Below, piece after piece: positions 17,226 to 25,979 of a stretch of DNA of 64,000 nucleotides. A program made the position numbers and the translations under genes. Under the pieces are notes generated by a model. The model ran no database searches. It was not told the DNA's origin and saw only the letters and a list, made by a program, of their open reading frames with translations. This stretch comes from Xiamenia xianingshaonis (GTDB lineage: Bacteria; Actinomycetota; Coriobacteriia; Coriobacteriales; Eggerthellaceae), in NCBI RefSeq assembly GCF_017945865.1, contig NZ_CP072829.1, positions 744,001 to 808,000 on the forward strand, in the 5' to 3' direction. The stretch's first letter is position 1, and every line of letters starts with the position of its first letter.

Positions 17226-17906
17226 ATGCACGTTGAACTGCTGTATCATACGCCCGATCCCGAACGCGCCATCGCCACGGCGGCGCGTCTGTGCTATGCG
17301 CCGGTGGGCGCGTCCGAACTGATGGAGACCATGCCCGAAGAGCGCGTGAAAAGCGTGCTTTCCACCATCATGGAAAGCGGGCACTTCTCAACGCTCGAGC
17401 ATGCCAGCTACACGTTCGCGGTGGAGGGGGTGTCGCGGGCCCTCACGCACCAGCTCGTGCGCCATCGCATCGCCAGCTTCAACCAGCAAAGCCAGCGTTA
17501 CGTGAAGTTCACCGACGGGGTGGATGTGGTCGTTCCGTCGACGGTTGCGGAAAACCCCCAGGCCCGCGAGGTGTTCGACGAGGCGAACGCAGTTGTGGTG
17601 GCGGCCTATGAAAAGCTGCTTGACCTGGGCGTTCCTGCCGAAGACGCGCGGTATCTGCTGCCGAACGCGGCGGCCAGCAAGATCGTCGTCACGATGAACG
17701 TGCGCGAGCTGCTGCACTTCTTCAACCTGCGCTGCTGCAACCGCGCCCAGTGGGAAATCCGCGACCTGGCCCACCGGATGCTTGAGCTGGCCCGTCCTAC
17801 GGCGCCGTTCGTCTTTCTGGACGCGGGCGCCCCGTGCGTGTCGGGTCCGTGCCCGGAAGGGAAGATGTGCTGCAACAATCCCTATTCGCGCGTGAAGCGG
17901 GGCTGA
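17226..17906 (+). CDS. thyX: Flavin-dependent thymidylate synthase ThyX
   Basis: 226 residues. ThyX methylates dUMP to dTMP with methylenetetrahydrofolate and reduced FAD. The signature RHRxxSxNxxSxRY is perfect at R79-Y92 (RHRIASFNQQSQRY), and the late VTMNVRELLHFFNLRCC block is typical. The C-terminal CVSGPCPEGKMCC segment is common in this family. ATG at 17226; the preceding bases (gaaacgaggcctc) give a moderate ribosome site. The DUF1385 gene starts immediately behind. The leader holds repeat copy b. Confidence 0.96.
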   Translation: MHVELLYHTPDPERAIATAARLCYAPVGASELMETMPEERVKSVLSTIMESGHFSTLEHASYTFAVEGVSRALTHQLVRHRIASFNQQSQRYVKFTDGVDVVVPSTVAENPQAREVFDEANAVVVAAYEKLLDLGVPAEDARYLLPNAAASKIVVTMNVRELLHFFNLRCCNRAQWEIRDLAHRMLELARPTAPFVFLDAGAPCVSGPCPEGKMCCNNPYSRVKRG

Positions 17907-17907
17907 C

Positions 17908-19299
17908 ATGGGCGAGAAACGCGAATGCGAGGCGTCTGCGGCGGGGGCGGCGGCCGCCGAAGCCGACAAGGCGGCCAGGACTTCGGCGGCCTCTGGAAAG
18001 TCGGACCTCAAACGCGCTTTCGCCGAAGACGGGGCGCTGAAAACCCACGTTGGCGGGCAGGCGCTCATCGAGGGCATCATGATGCGCGGCAAGTACAACT
18101 GGTCGGTGGCCGTGCGCACGCCGGACGGGTCGGTGTATGTGGAAGAGCATGATCTGGCAAGCGGCAAGGACAAGAACGGCTGGATGTACTGGCCGTTCGT
18201 GCGCGGGTGCCGCTCCATGGTCGAATCGCTCGCACTGGGGTTCAAGGCGCTGGAAATCGCGATGATGCACGCGTTCGGCGAGGAAGACGAGCCGGAAGGG
18301 CGGCGCACAACCGAAGCGGCCGAAAAGCAAGCCGACGCATCGAGTGACCGTTTCGAAAGCGGGCTTGAAGGGCCGGGGCGCGAAGTGCTTTCGGGCATGC
18401 CGAGCCAGAACTCGGAAGACTTTTCCTGGAAGAAGGACTTCGGCCGCCCCGACACGGTGATCGACGCGCTGGGCGCCCAGCACACGCTGGAAGTGGTCAG
18501 CGAACCGGCAGCGTCTGGGCAAATCGATGATCAGAGCCAGAACAGCGTTACCAAGCAACCACTAGATAATGACGCGAAAGACCCTGGCAAGAAGGACTTC
18601 TTGGACGAAGAGGTCGAGTTCGGCAAGAAGGAGATGGGCCTGTCGATGGTGCTCGGGCTCGTGCTGGGAGTGGCGCTGTTCATCGTCGCGCCGGCCTTCG
18701 TCACGAACGTGATCGTGGGCGAGTACGACTCGAATCCGGTGTGGTGGAACATCGTTGACGGCCTTCTGCGCGTGGCCGTGTTTGTCGGGTATCTGTGGCT
18801 TATCGGGCGCATGGAGGACATTCGCCGCATGTTCGGCTATCACGGCGCCGAGCACAAGACCATCCATTGCTACGAGCACGGCCTTCCGCTCACGCCGGAA
18901 AACGCCCGCAGCTTCCCGCGCCTGCACGTGCGCTGCGGCACGGCGTTTCTCATCATGGTCATGATCATCGCCATCTTCGTCTACACGGTCATTCCGGTGA
19001 ACCTGCTCATCGATGCGTGGGGCGTGCCCGACGGGGCGCCGAAGCTTCTGCTCGTCATCGCCATCCGCATCCTGTTCTTGCCTGTCATCGCCGGCATTTC
19101 GTACGAGATCACCGTGAAATGGGCGGGGTCGCATCCTGAGAACCCGCTCGTGAAACTCGTGCTGTGGCCGGGCATGCAGATGCAGTACCTCACCACGAAC
19201 GAGCCCGACGACGGGCAGATCGAATGCGCCATCGCCGCCATGCAAAAAGTCCTCGAGCGCGAACAAGCCGAACAAACCAAGCAAGCCACCGCCCATTAA
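17908..19299 (+). CDS. DUF1385 family membrane protein (YqhQ-like)
   Basis: 463 residues, longer than the usual about 310-350. The family core is clear: HVGGQALIEGIMMRGKYNWSVAVRTPDGS near the start, later FGYHGAEHKTIHCYEHGLPLTPENAR, and FPRLHVRCGTAFL, with several membrane helices in the C-terminal half. Two hydrophilic low-complexity parts are extra: the first about 45 residues and an insert of about 90 residues between the first block and the membrane region (AEKQADASSDRFESG...). The function of the family is not settled; it often neighbours prfA/prmC. It begins one base after the thyX stop. Confidence 0.88.
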   Translation: MGEKRECEASAAGAAAAEADKAARTSAASGKSDLKRAFAEDGALKTHVGGQALIEGIMMRGKYNWSVAVRTPDGSVYVEEHDLASGKDKNGWMYWPFVRGCRSMVESLALGFKALEIAMMHAFGEEDEPEGRRTTEAAEKQADASSDRFESGLEGPGREVLSGMPSQNSEDFSWKKDFGRPDTVIDALGAQHTLEVVSEPAASGQIDDQSQNSVTKQPLDNDAKDPGKKDFLDEEVEFGKKEMGLSMVLGLVLGVALFIVAPAFVTNVIVGEYDSNPVWWNIVDGLLRVAVFVGYLWLIGRMEDIRRMFGYHGAEHKTIHCYEHGLPLTPENARSFPRLHVRCGTAFLIMVMIIAIFVYTVIPVNLLIDAWGVPDGAPKLLLVIAIRILFLPVIAGISYEITVKWAGSHPENPLVKLVLWPGMQMQYLTTNEPDDGQIECAIAAMQKVLEREQAEQTKQATAH

Positions 19300-19595
19300 G
19301 CGGGGTCGTGACGAATCCCCCCCCTCCGAAGCCTATCGCGGCGCGCACGGCCGCCGCGGCAAGCCCCTAATGAGCACGGCCCCTTCGCGCCGCCGCTTTT
19401 TGCCGCCTGTTGGGCAGGCGTTGGGCGGTCGTTACGCAGGCCGTTTCTTGTTGCTCCATCGTCGCGACGGCGTTTCTGGGCGGCCACCGCGAAAGATGAT
19501 GCCGCCGGTAAAATATTCGCCATGGTCCAAATGATGTGCGCGTCCGCACCGGCTTTTCGGCCGGCGGCGTTCGGCGGCAAGGGGGCGATTCCACC

Positions 19596-20327
19596 ATGGC
19601 GGTTGCAATCGAGGCGGTGAACGTTGTCAAGAGCTTCGGGTCGGTCGAGGCGCTCAGGGGCGTCTCGCTTACGGTCGAAGAAGGCGAGAAGGTCGTTGTC
19701 ATCGGGCCGTCGGGCTCGGGCAAAAGCGTGCTCATCCGCTGCATCAACGGGCTTGAAGTGCCTGATGAGGGGCGTGTGATCGTCGAGGGCATGGATTTAT
19801 CCGACCGCCGCGTGAAGCCGTCTGCGATCGCCCGCGACGTGGCTATGGTCTTTCAGGGCTACTATCTCTATCCGCATAAAACGGTGCTCGAAAACGTGAC
19901 GCTCGCGCCGATCAAGGTGCTGAAAGTGCCGCGCGAAGAGGCGCAGCGCACAGGCCGGGAATACCTCGACCGCGTCGGCATGCTGCACAAGGCCGACAAG
20001 TACCCCGACCAGCTTTCCGGCGGCCAGCAGCAGCGCGTCGCCATCGCCCGTGCACTCAACATGCACCCCAAGATCATGCTGCTCGACGAGCCGACGAGCG
20101 CGCTCGACCCCGAAATGGTGCAAGAGGTGCTCGACGTCATCAAGTCGCTCGCCGAAACGAACATGACCATCGTCATGGTCACCCACGAGATGGGCCTTGC
20201 CCGCGAGGCGGCCGACGAGGTAGTGTTCATGGAAAACGGCCTGGTGGTCGATCGCGGCACGCCGAAATACCTGTTCGAGGAAACGCGCAACGAGCGCGTG
20301 AAGAGCTTCCTGTCGAAGATACTGTAG
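19596..20327 (+). CDS. glnQ: Polar amino-acid ABC transporter, ATPase subunit
   Basis: 243 residues from the ATG at 19596. ATP-binding subunit of an amino-acid importer at the inner face of the membrane. Walker A GPSGSGKS, Q-loop VFQGYYLYPHKTVLENV (the usual form is FQQFNLFPH), signature LSGGQQQR, Walker B IMLLDEPTSALDPE and the H-loop VTHEMG are all intact. First gene of a four-gene unit with a lipoprotein and two permeases. A TAAAAT box lies about 85 bases upstream (19509). Confidence 0.93.
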   Translation: MAVAIEAVNVVKSFGSVEALRGVSLTVEEGEKVVVIGPSGSGKSVLIRCINGLEVPDEGRVIVEGMDLSDRRVKPSAIARDVAMVFQGYYLYPHKTVLENVTLAPIKVLKVPREEAQRTGREYLDRVGMLHKADKYPDQLSGGQQQRVAIARALNMHPKIMLLDEPTSALDPEMVQEVLDVIKSLAETNMTIVMVTHEMGLAREAADEVVFMENGLVVDRGTPKYLFEETRNERVKSFLSKIL

Positions 20328-20340
20328 AAGGGGGCCGGCC

Positions 20341-21246
20341 ATGGTGCTGCTGACGAGAAGAACGCTGCTGAGGACGGCCGGGATCGGCATTGTCGCTGCG
20401 GCGGCGGGCATCCCGCTTGCCGGGTGCGCGGCCGACGATGCGGTGCTGCGCGTGGGCACGAAGATCGACGTGCCGAACTTCGGCTTTCAAAATCCCCAGA
20501 CCGGAACCGTCGAAGGACTTGAGGTTGACATCGCCCGCGAGCTGGCGCGACGCATCAAAGGCTCGCCCGACGCCGCGGCGCTTGTGGGCGTGAACGTGAC
20601 GACGCGCGGCGCGATGATCGACAACGGCACGCTCGACGCGGTGCTCGCCACGTTCTCGGTGACCGACGAGCGCAAGAGAAGCTATGCGTTCTCGCGGCCG
20701 TATTACATCGACCACTTGGGCATTCTCGTGAAGCAGGGCAAAGGGCTCGAAGCCTTTGAGGATTTGGACGGCAAGACGATCGGGGTCGCGCTGTCGGCCA
20801 CGTCGAAGCGAACGCTTGAGGACGCGGCGCGCGAGGCCGGCATCGGGCTGCACTTCGCGGAATACTCCACCTATCCCGAAATCAAAATCGCGCTGGTGGC
20901 GGACCGCATCGATGCCTTTTCGGTCGACCGGTCCATCCTGGGCGGCTACGTAGACGATGCGACCGAGCTCATGGACGTGGCGTTCGCACCGCAGCGCTAC
21001 GCCGTGGCAAGCTCGCTTGACGACCCCAAGCTGGCGGCCGCCATCGATGCGGCCGTTGCCGCCATGCAGTCCGACGGCGTGCTCGCTGCGCTGCAGGAAA
21101 AGTGGGGCCTCGCCTCCGAAATGGCTGATGAAACGGCCGCCGAAGCAGAAGCGCAGGCCGCTTCTGCCGCCCGCGTCGGCGCTGCGGCGCCCCTCGCCTC
21201 TGAAGCGCCCGTCGTGCAAGCCCCAGGGGGTGGCGGCGATGCTTGA
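20341..21246 (+). CDS. Amino-acid ABC transporter substrate-binding lipoprotein
   Basis: 301 residues. Solute-binding protein family 3. The N-terminus has a twin-arginine-like start (LLTRRTLLRTAG) and a lipobox L26-A-G-C29, so it should be a lipoprotein, possibly exported by Tat. The binding domain follows (VGTKIDVPNFGF, GLEVDIARELARR, FSVTDERKRSYAFSRPYY, YSTYPEIKIALVADRIDAF). The last about 45 residues, after EKWGLASEM, are an unusual Ala/Glu and Gly-rich tail (AEAEAQAASAARVG...GGGGDA). The stop overlaps the first permease start. Confidence 0.92.
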   Translation: MVLLTRRTLLRTAGIGIVAAAAGIPLAGCAADDAVLRVGTKIDVPNFGFQNPQTGTVEGLEVDIARELARRIKGSPDAAALVGVNVTTRGAMIDNGTLDAVLATFSVTDERKRSYAFSRPYYIDHLGILVKQGKGLEAFEDLDGKTIGVALSATSKRTLEDAAREAGIGLHFAEYSTYPEIKIALVADRIDAFSVDRSILGGYVDDATELMDVAFAPQRYAVASSLDDPKLAAAIDAAVAAMQSDGVLAALQEKWGLASEMADETAAEAEAQAASAARVGAAAPLASEAPVVQAPGGGGDA

Positions 21247-22297
21247 TGCGTTCGCCCCCTTCAAGTGGGAGGCCCTTTTTGCTCAATGGCCGGCCATCCT
21301 GCAGGCGTTCGGCGTGACGGTCGCCATCTCGGCGTGCGCGCTTGTCGTGGCGCTTGCGTTCGGCGTCCTGTTCGGCGTGCTGTCGGTGTCGCGCTTCGGC
21401 GCGTGCCGGACCCTTGCCCGCGTCTACGTCGAGGCGGTGCAAAACATCCCGCTGCTGTTGCAGGTGTTTGTGCTCTATGCGGTGTTTCCGCTGCTGGGGC
21501 TGTCGCTCACGTCGTATTGGATCGGCGTGCTGGCCATCGGCTTCTACCACGGCGCCTATATGTCGGAAGTGGTGCGCAGCGGCATCGGGTCGATCCACCG
21601 CGGGCAGTTCGAGGCGGCGAAAAGCCAGGGGTTCGGCTACTGGCAGATGATGTTCCTGATCGTTTTGCCCCAGGCCATGCGCATCATCGTTCCACCGATG
21701 GCCGTGCAGGCCGCGAACCTCGTGAAGAACACGTCGGTGCTTGCACTCATCGCGGGCGGCGAGCTGATGTACTTCTCGAACTCGTTCGCTGGCGCCACGA
21801 GCTACTACGGGCCGGCCTACGTCGTCGCTGCGGTGCTGTACTTCATCGTGTGCTTTCCGCTGTCGCGTCTGGCCGTCATGCTCGAGCGGCGCATGCTGAC
21901 GAATCGGCGCGTGACGACGGGCGACGCCACCGAGGCGCTTGCCGAGGACGGGCTGGAGGCCACGCCGGGCACGCACGACATCACCGGGCATGCGGCCGCC
22001 ATGGCCTTGTCTCGCGGCGTGCCTGCCATGTACGCGGGCATGACCGGAGCGGCGCCCGCGCCGGCACCGCCAAGCCCGCGCCATCCGCTGCACGACCTTG
22101 CGGGAGGGCCGGCGTCTTCCGACGCGCCGGCGCCCGACGCCGCGCACCAGCGCTTCACCGGCAACGTGGCCGCGGCCATTGCCGACGGCGCCGGCATCGA
22201 GCTGGCGCAGGAGCTTGCCTGCGAATGCGGGACGGACGAGGGGAAGGCCCGCCGGCTCCTGCGCGCAAAAACGAAGGAGGCGAGTGACCATGGCTGA
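21239..22297 (+). CDS. Amino-acid ABC transporter permease with long C-terminal extension
   Basis: 352 residues from the ATG at 21239, which overlaps the preceding stop by 8 bases. The first about 220 residues are a normal HisM/GlnP-type permease: hydrophobic helices and the EAA loop HRGQFEAAKSQGFGYWQMMFLIVLPQA. Residues after about 220 form a hydrophilic, Ala/Pro-rich extension of about 130 residues with no counterpart in ordinary members. It should be cytoplasmic and ends in a helical, charged segment (LAQELACECGTDEGKARRLL). The start of the second permease overlaps the end. Confidence 0.9.
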   Translation: MLDAFAPFKWEALFAQWPAILQAFGVTVAISACALVVALAFGVLFGVLSVSRFGACRTLARVYVEAVQNIPLLLQVFVLYAVFPLLGLSLTSYWIGVLAIGFYHGAYMSEVVRSGIGSIHRGQFEAAKSQGFGYWQMMFLIVLPQAMRIIVPPMAVQAANLVKNTSVLALIAGGELMYFSNSFAGATSYYGPAYVVAAVLYFIVCFPLSRLAVMLERRMLTNRRVTTGDATEALAEDGLEATPGTHDITGHAAAMALSRGVPAMYAGMTGAAPAPAPPSPRHPLHDLAGGPASSDAPAPDAAHQRFTGNVAAAIADGAGIELAQELACECGTDEGKARRLLRAKTKEASDHG

Positions 22298-22943
22298 TGT
22301 TGCAGCGCTCTTCACCTGGCAAAACGCGGTGTTTTTGCTGCAGGGCCTTGGCATGACGCTGTTCATCTCGGCGCTGTCCATCGCGTGTTCGGTCGTATGC
22401 GGCGCCGTGCTGTCGATCATGCGGACTTCTGAGCGCCGCGTGCTGCGGGGCGTGGCGGGCGCCTATGTGGAAGTATTCAAGAACACGCCGCTGCTGCTGT
22501 GGATCATGTTCACGTTCTTTGTGGCGAAGCTGCCGCCCTTGGGCGCCGCCGTGGTCGCGTTCACCCTGTTCACGAGCGCAAGCATCGCCGAGATCATCCG
22601 CGGCGGCCTGGCAGGCGTGCCGCGCGGCCAGTACGAGGCGGCGAAGAGCCAGGGCTTTTCCAAGGCGCAAGCCTATGTGTTCGTCATTTTGCCCCAGGCG
22701 CTGCGCAACATGGTGCCGGCGCTGCTTTCCCAGTTCGTCACGACCGTCAAGGACACATCGTATCTGTGGGGTGCCATGGCGGTGCAAGAGCTTATGGGCC
22801 GCGGCATGATCCTCATGAACAGCTACAACTCCACGGTGCAGATCTTCGCCCTCTTCGCGATCGTGGCGCTCGTCTACTTCGTCGTCTGCTTCACGCTCTC
22901 GCAGGTCGTGCGAGCCTATCAGCGTCGCCTGCGCAAGGCATGA
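22290..22943 (+). CDS. Amino-acid ABC transporter permease, second subunit
   Basis: 217 residues, standard length. GlnP/HisM-type permease with EAA loop PRGQYEAAKSQGFSKAQAYVFVILPQALRNMVPAL. It pairs with the preceding permease to form the channel. The ATG at 22290 overlaps the previous gene by 8 bases after a perfect gaaggaggcg ribosome site. Last gene of the transporter unit. Confidence 0.93.
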   Translation: MADVAALFTWQNAVFLLQGLGMTLFISALSIACSVVCGAVLSIMRTSERRVLRGVAGAYVEVFKNTPLLLWIMFTFFVAKLPPLGAAVVAFTLFTSASIAEIIRGGLAGVPRGQYEAAKSQGFSKAQAYVFVILPQALRNMVPALLSQFVTTVKDTSYLWGAMAVQELMGRGMILMNSYNSTVQIFALFAIVALVYFVVCFTLSQVVRAYQRRLRKA

Positions 22944-22951
22944 GCGGCGTG

Positions 22952-22969
22952 CGGGCGAAAAGACGCCCG
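22952..22969. terminator. Weak hairpin between convergent genes
   Basis: 6-bp GC stem cgggcg / cgcccg (22952-22957 and 22964-22969) with loop aaaaga, no T run. It could end transcription from either side but is weak. Confidence 0.3.
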
Positions 22970-23002
22970 GCTGACCAGGGAAAACAGGCGAGGTTCGGCC
23001 CG

Positions 23003-23485
23003 CTATCCCAGATACCCCACATACGGCAGGTACCCGACGTACGCCTGGGCGCTTTCGGGCACGGCGAGCGTCACGGTTTGGCCGTACGCGTCCACGGTGA
23101 CGTAGCTTGGGTCGTCGTACGTGGTGATCGTTCCGTCCACGCCCAGCGCGCTGCCGTCGAACGTGTTCGCGGCCACGGCGTCTTCGGGCAGCACGGCGGC
23201 CTCCCACTGGTCGATGGCTAGATCGTCCACCACTGCGTCGACGGTCGACTCGTCCAGCCCCGTTGCGGCGGCGATGTCCGCCTTGCGGTCCTCAATGGCG
23301 CTCGAGACCTTGTCCTTCATGCCGGAGACGTCGATGGCGGCGTTGGTGGCGGTGACCTGCGCGTGGTTCGCAAGCAGCGAGAACGGGTTTTCCCAGCTGC
23401 CGATCGACGGCACGAACAGCACGAAGACGCAGCAGGCGATCAAAAGCCCGATGAGGCCGAGAAACAGTCCGAGCGCTTTTTTCAT
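23003..23485 (-). CDS. Small membrane-anchored protein of unknown function
   Basis: 160 residues from the ATG at 23485 (minus strand), after ggaagga; the frame continues upstream into the repeat element but the proper start is clear. I do not recognise a family. Residues 1-27 are a membrane anchor or uncleaved signal (KKALGLFLGLIGLLIACCVFVLFVP). The rest should be outside the cell: a helical part with MKDKVSSAIEDRKADIAAATGLDESTVDAVVDDL, then a beta-rich part (DGTITTYDDPSYVTVDAYGQTVTLAVP) and a Tyr/Gly-rich end (YVGYLPYVGYLG). It is convergent with the amino-acid transporter unit. Confidence 0.7.
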   Translation of the reverse strand: MKKALGLFLGLIGLLIACCVFVLFVPSIGSWENPFSLLANHAQVTATNAAIDVSGMKDKVSSAIEDRKADIAAATGLDESTVDAVVDDLAIDQWEAAVLPEDAVAANTFDGSALGVDGTITTYDDPSYVTVDAYGQTVTLAVPESAQAYVGYLPYVGYLG

Positions 23486-23858
23486 GAGAGGTCCTTCCAG
23501 GCAAGAGGCGGACGGGTGTATCAGAAGCGTCTTCCTAGGGAAACGCTGATTAAGTCCGTCTTGCCCTGCGCAGGCGAGGCGGATGCCTGGGGGCTGAAGA
23601 TCGAGAGAGCGCACTGACGTGCGTAAACGAGATCTGAAGCCGCTAGGCGCCGGCTCGTCTGTGCAGGGCTGGCAGAATTAATCAGTGTTTCCCTAGCATA
23701 GCGAACGGCCGTGAAGAGCCTGTGGGCATCCGGTAGGGCTTTGCTGTTGATGTGCGCGGGGCGCAAGGGGGGTGCGGCCTCGAAAGGCCAAACGGGCGGG
23801 GAAGTGGGGCGCAGGCGGCGTCGCCTGCGCATGGACGGGCCCTGTGCGGCCTTTCGCG
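23486..23858. other. 373-base intergenic region with repeat copy c
   Basis: Between two minus-strand genes. It holds the 162-base repeat (23535-23696), then 160 bases with a 9-bp GC hairpin gcgcaggcg / cgcctgcgc (23809-23817 and 23822-23830) just behind murJ. The hairpin has no T run on either strand. No further gene was seen. Confidence 0.7.
23535..23696. mobile_element. 162-bp MITE-like element with 19-bp inverted ends (copy c)
   Basis: The ends are ctagggaaacgctgattaa (23535-23553) and its inverse at 23678-23696, with a single mismatch. Both termini read CTAG, which may be part of the repeat or a duplicated palindromic target. The inner borders (gtccgtcttgccctgcg and cagggctggcag) match the copy at 41764, while the middle about 90 bases are extra. 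No transposase or convincing ORF lies inside, so it would be a non-autonomous element. This is the longest and best preserved copy of the family. Confidence 0.8.
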
Positions 23859-25934
23859 CTAGCCGCGCCCGAGCCTGCCGGCCACCTTGCGCGCCAGCGT
23901 GGACAGGAACGCCGCCTCGGGCACGCGGAACAAAAGCGCCAGTCCGAACGTCACGACCAGGCTCGCCAAGCCGCCGACGACGACGTACCCGAGCGCTTGG
24001 GCGATGGACCCGGAAAGCGGGGCGAGGAAGGTCTCGAGCGCCCACAGCACGCCCGCGCCCGCCGCCGCGCCTGCCGCGCCGAACAAAAGCCCCAGCACAA
24101 AGGCGCGCACGATGCTCGACAGACCGAACGGCCCCAGCTTCGCCCGCAAAAAGAAGAACAGGCACACGTCGGCCACCACGTAAAACGCCACTTCGGCCAC
24201 GGCGATGATCTCGATGGGGAACAGTCCGGTGTTGCTTGCGCCGAGCATGGTGATGGCGATCTGCGCGGCGCCGGCCAAAAAGTTAAAGCCGGCAAACACC
24301 CACATGTGCCGCAGGCTGGAAAAGATCTTCTGCAGGTAGGTGTTCACCGCATACACCGGCAGCGCGAAGGCGAGGACGGCCAAATAGGCCGCGATGGCCT
24401 GCACCGATTCCATCGTGAAGGCGCCGGCGTGGTACAGCGTCACGAGCGGCAGCGAAAACACCATGAGGTAGAGCGAGAACGGCAGCATGAAGAACAGAAT
24501 CTGGTTCGTGCCGCCCACCACGCCGCGCTTCACGCCTTCGACGTTGCCTGAGGCCTGCATGTCGGCCAGCTCGGTGAACATGGCCGTGGTGATGGGCACG
24601 GCCAAAAACGCGTAGGGCAGCGTGAACCACAGCCGCGCATAGGCCAGAATCGACGGCCCGTTGTCGGCGAAGCTGTAGGACGCGGCGTTTTGCACGGACA
24701 CGACGGCGAACGAGCACAGCATGACGACGACGGCCGGCACCCCGATGCCAAGCGTTTCCTTCAGCGCCGGATCGCGCAGGTTGATGCGCGGGCGCAGCAC
24801 GATGCCGTTTCTCTTGAGCGCGGGAATCTGGATGGCCATTTGCACGAACACGCCGAGCGGGTTGCCGATGGCGATGATGAACAGCGCCGTCTGCGGATGC
24901 TCGGGCGAGACGATCGCAAAGGCCGCGAACGTGACGATGACGATGATGTTGTTGAACACCGGCGCGATGGACGACCACAAATAGTCACGGTTGGCGTTGA
25001 GCAAGCCCGACACGATGGCGCTCGCGCCGTAGAACACGATCTGCACGGCGAAGAACTGGAAGAAGAACACCGAGGTGTCCATAAGGCTTTGGTCCGAATA
25101 GAAGCTTTGCGTGTAGATGACCGCGGCCGGAAACGCGATGCAGAGCAAAGACACGATGCCGAGCAGCACGACCACGATCGTGAGCAGGTTCGACGCGTAC
25201 TCGTTCGACGCGTCGCGGCCGAGCTTGCGCTTCACCGACAGGTACACCGGCAGAAACGCCGTGACGATCATGCCGCCGGCCACCAGCTCGTAGAGCTGGT
25301 TGGGCAGGTTGTTCGCCACCTGGTAGGAGCTGGAAAGCAGCGTGGAGCCCAGCGCGAAGGCCATGGCCCACGTGCGGGCGAACCCCGTGATGCGCGAGAT
25401 GATGACGCACAGGCTGATGAGGCCGGCCGACCCGCTCACCTCGGCGACAGAGCCGCTCGGCTGGGTCTCTTCGGCCGCGGCGCCGGTCGGTTTCGTTTCG
25501 GCTTCGGCGGGCGCTTCGGCATCTGCGGTGCGGTCGACGCCCATGTGGCGCCCGTCGAGGCGAATGGCGCCGGTGCGCCCGGGAGCGGCCCAAGACATGG
25601 TCTCGCGCGACGAGCGCCGCCGGTGCGGGTCGGGGGTGGACGGCTCGAAAGGATCGTGCGGCTTCGTGCAGTCGATGCCGGCATGGCGGCCGCCCACGAA
25701 GATCTCGGCGGTTTCCGAAGGGTCCTGGCTGCGGTACACGTGCCCGCGCTCCACGTTGCGGGCGACGCCTTCTTCGTCGTGCAGGTCCTGGGGCACGGGC
25801 ATGACGGACTGGGCCACGGCGGCGGCCACGGCGGTGCGGTCGATGCCGGCATGGCGGCCGCCCACCTCGATTTCTGCCGTGGTGAGGGGTTTGGTCGTTC
25901 TGATATGTTGAGCTCGTGCGAGCTTGTCGGTCAT
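23859..25934 (-). CDS. murJ: MurJ-type lipid II flippase with a repeat-bearing N-terminal extension
   Basis: 691 residues, against about 500-550 for ordinary MurJ. Residues from about 165 on are a normal MviN/MurJ membrane protein with 14 predicted helices (ISRITGFARTWAMAFALG, SYQVANNLPNQLYELVAGGMIVTAFLPVYL, and the late YAVNTYLQKIFSSLRH region). MurJ flips lipid II outward for wall synthesis. The first about 160 residues are hydrophilic and contain one motif three times (residues 20-34, 76-90, 122-136), of the form I-x-V-G-G-R-H-A-G-I-D-R-T. They would lie in the cytoplasm. ATG at 25934, divergent from nadK. Confidence 0.92.
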   Translation of the reverse strand: MTDKLARAQHIRTTKPLTTAEIEVGGRHAGIDRTAVAAAVAQSVMPVPQDLHDEEGVARNVERGHVYRSQDPSETAEIFVGGRHAGIDCTKPHDPFEPSTPDPHRRRSSRETMSWAAPGRTGAIRLDGRHMGVDRTADAEAPAEAETKPTGAAAEETQPSGSVAEVSGSAGLISLCVIISRITGFARTWAMAFALGSTLLSSSYQVANNLPNQLYELVAGGMIVTAFLPVYLSVKRKLGRDASNEYASNLLTIVVVLLGIVSLLCIAFPAAVIYTQSFYSDQSLMDTSVFFFQFFAVQIVFYGASAIVSGLLNANRDYLWSSIAPVFNNIIVIVTFAAFAIVSPEHPQTALFIIAIGNPLGVFVQMAIQIPALKRNGIVLRPRINLRDPALKETLGIGVPAVVVMLCSFAVVSVQNAASYSFADNGPSILAYARLWFTLPYAFLAVPITTAMFTELADMQASGNVEGVKRGVVGGTNQILFFMLPFSLYLMVFSLPLVTLYHAGAFTMESVQAIAAYLAVLAFALPVYAVNTYLQKIFSSLRHMWVFAGFNFLAGAAQIAITMLGASNTGLFPIEIIAVAEVAFYVVADVCLFFFLRAKLGPFGLSSIVRAFVLGLLFGAAGAAAGAGVLWALETFLAPLSGSIAQALGYVVVGGLASLVVTFGLALLFRVPEAAFLSTLARKVAGRLGRG
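25527..25877 (-). repeat. Three repeats of a GGRHAGIDRT motif within murJ
   Basis: Copies at 25833-25877, 25665-25709 and 25527-25571 encode AEIEVGGRHAGIDRT, AEIFVGGRHAGIDCT and GAIRLDGRHMGVDRT. Copies one and two share a 27-base identical block on the DNA (gtcgatgccggcatggcggc and onward), so they arose recently by duplication; the third is more diverged. Confidence 0.85.
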
Positions 25935-25960
25935 ACAAATGCGCCTTTGCTGCTTTAAGC

Positions 25961-25966
25961 TATACT
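25961..25966 (+). promoter_or_regulatory. Candidate -10 box of nadK (TATACT)
   Basis: TATACT 77 bases before the nadK start, between murJ and nadK. Read on the other strand, the same place gives tatagc in the correct orientation for murJ, so both promoters may overlap here. No clear -35 for either. Confidence 0.3.
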
Positions 25967-25979
25967 CTTCCAGTAAGAA

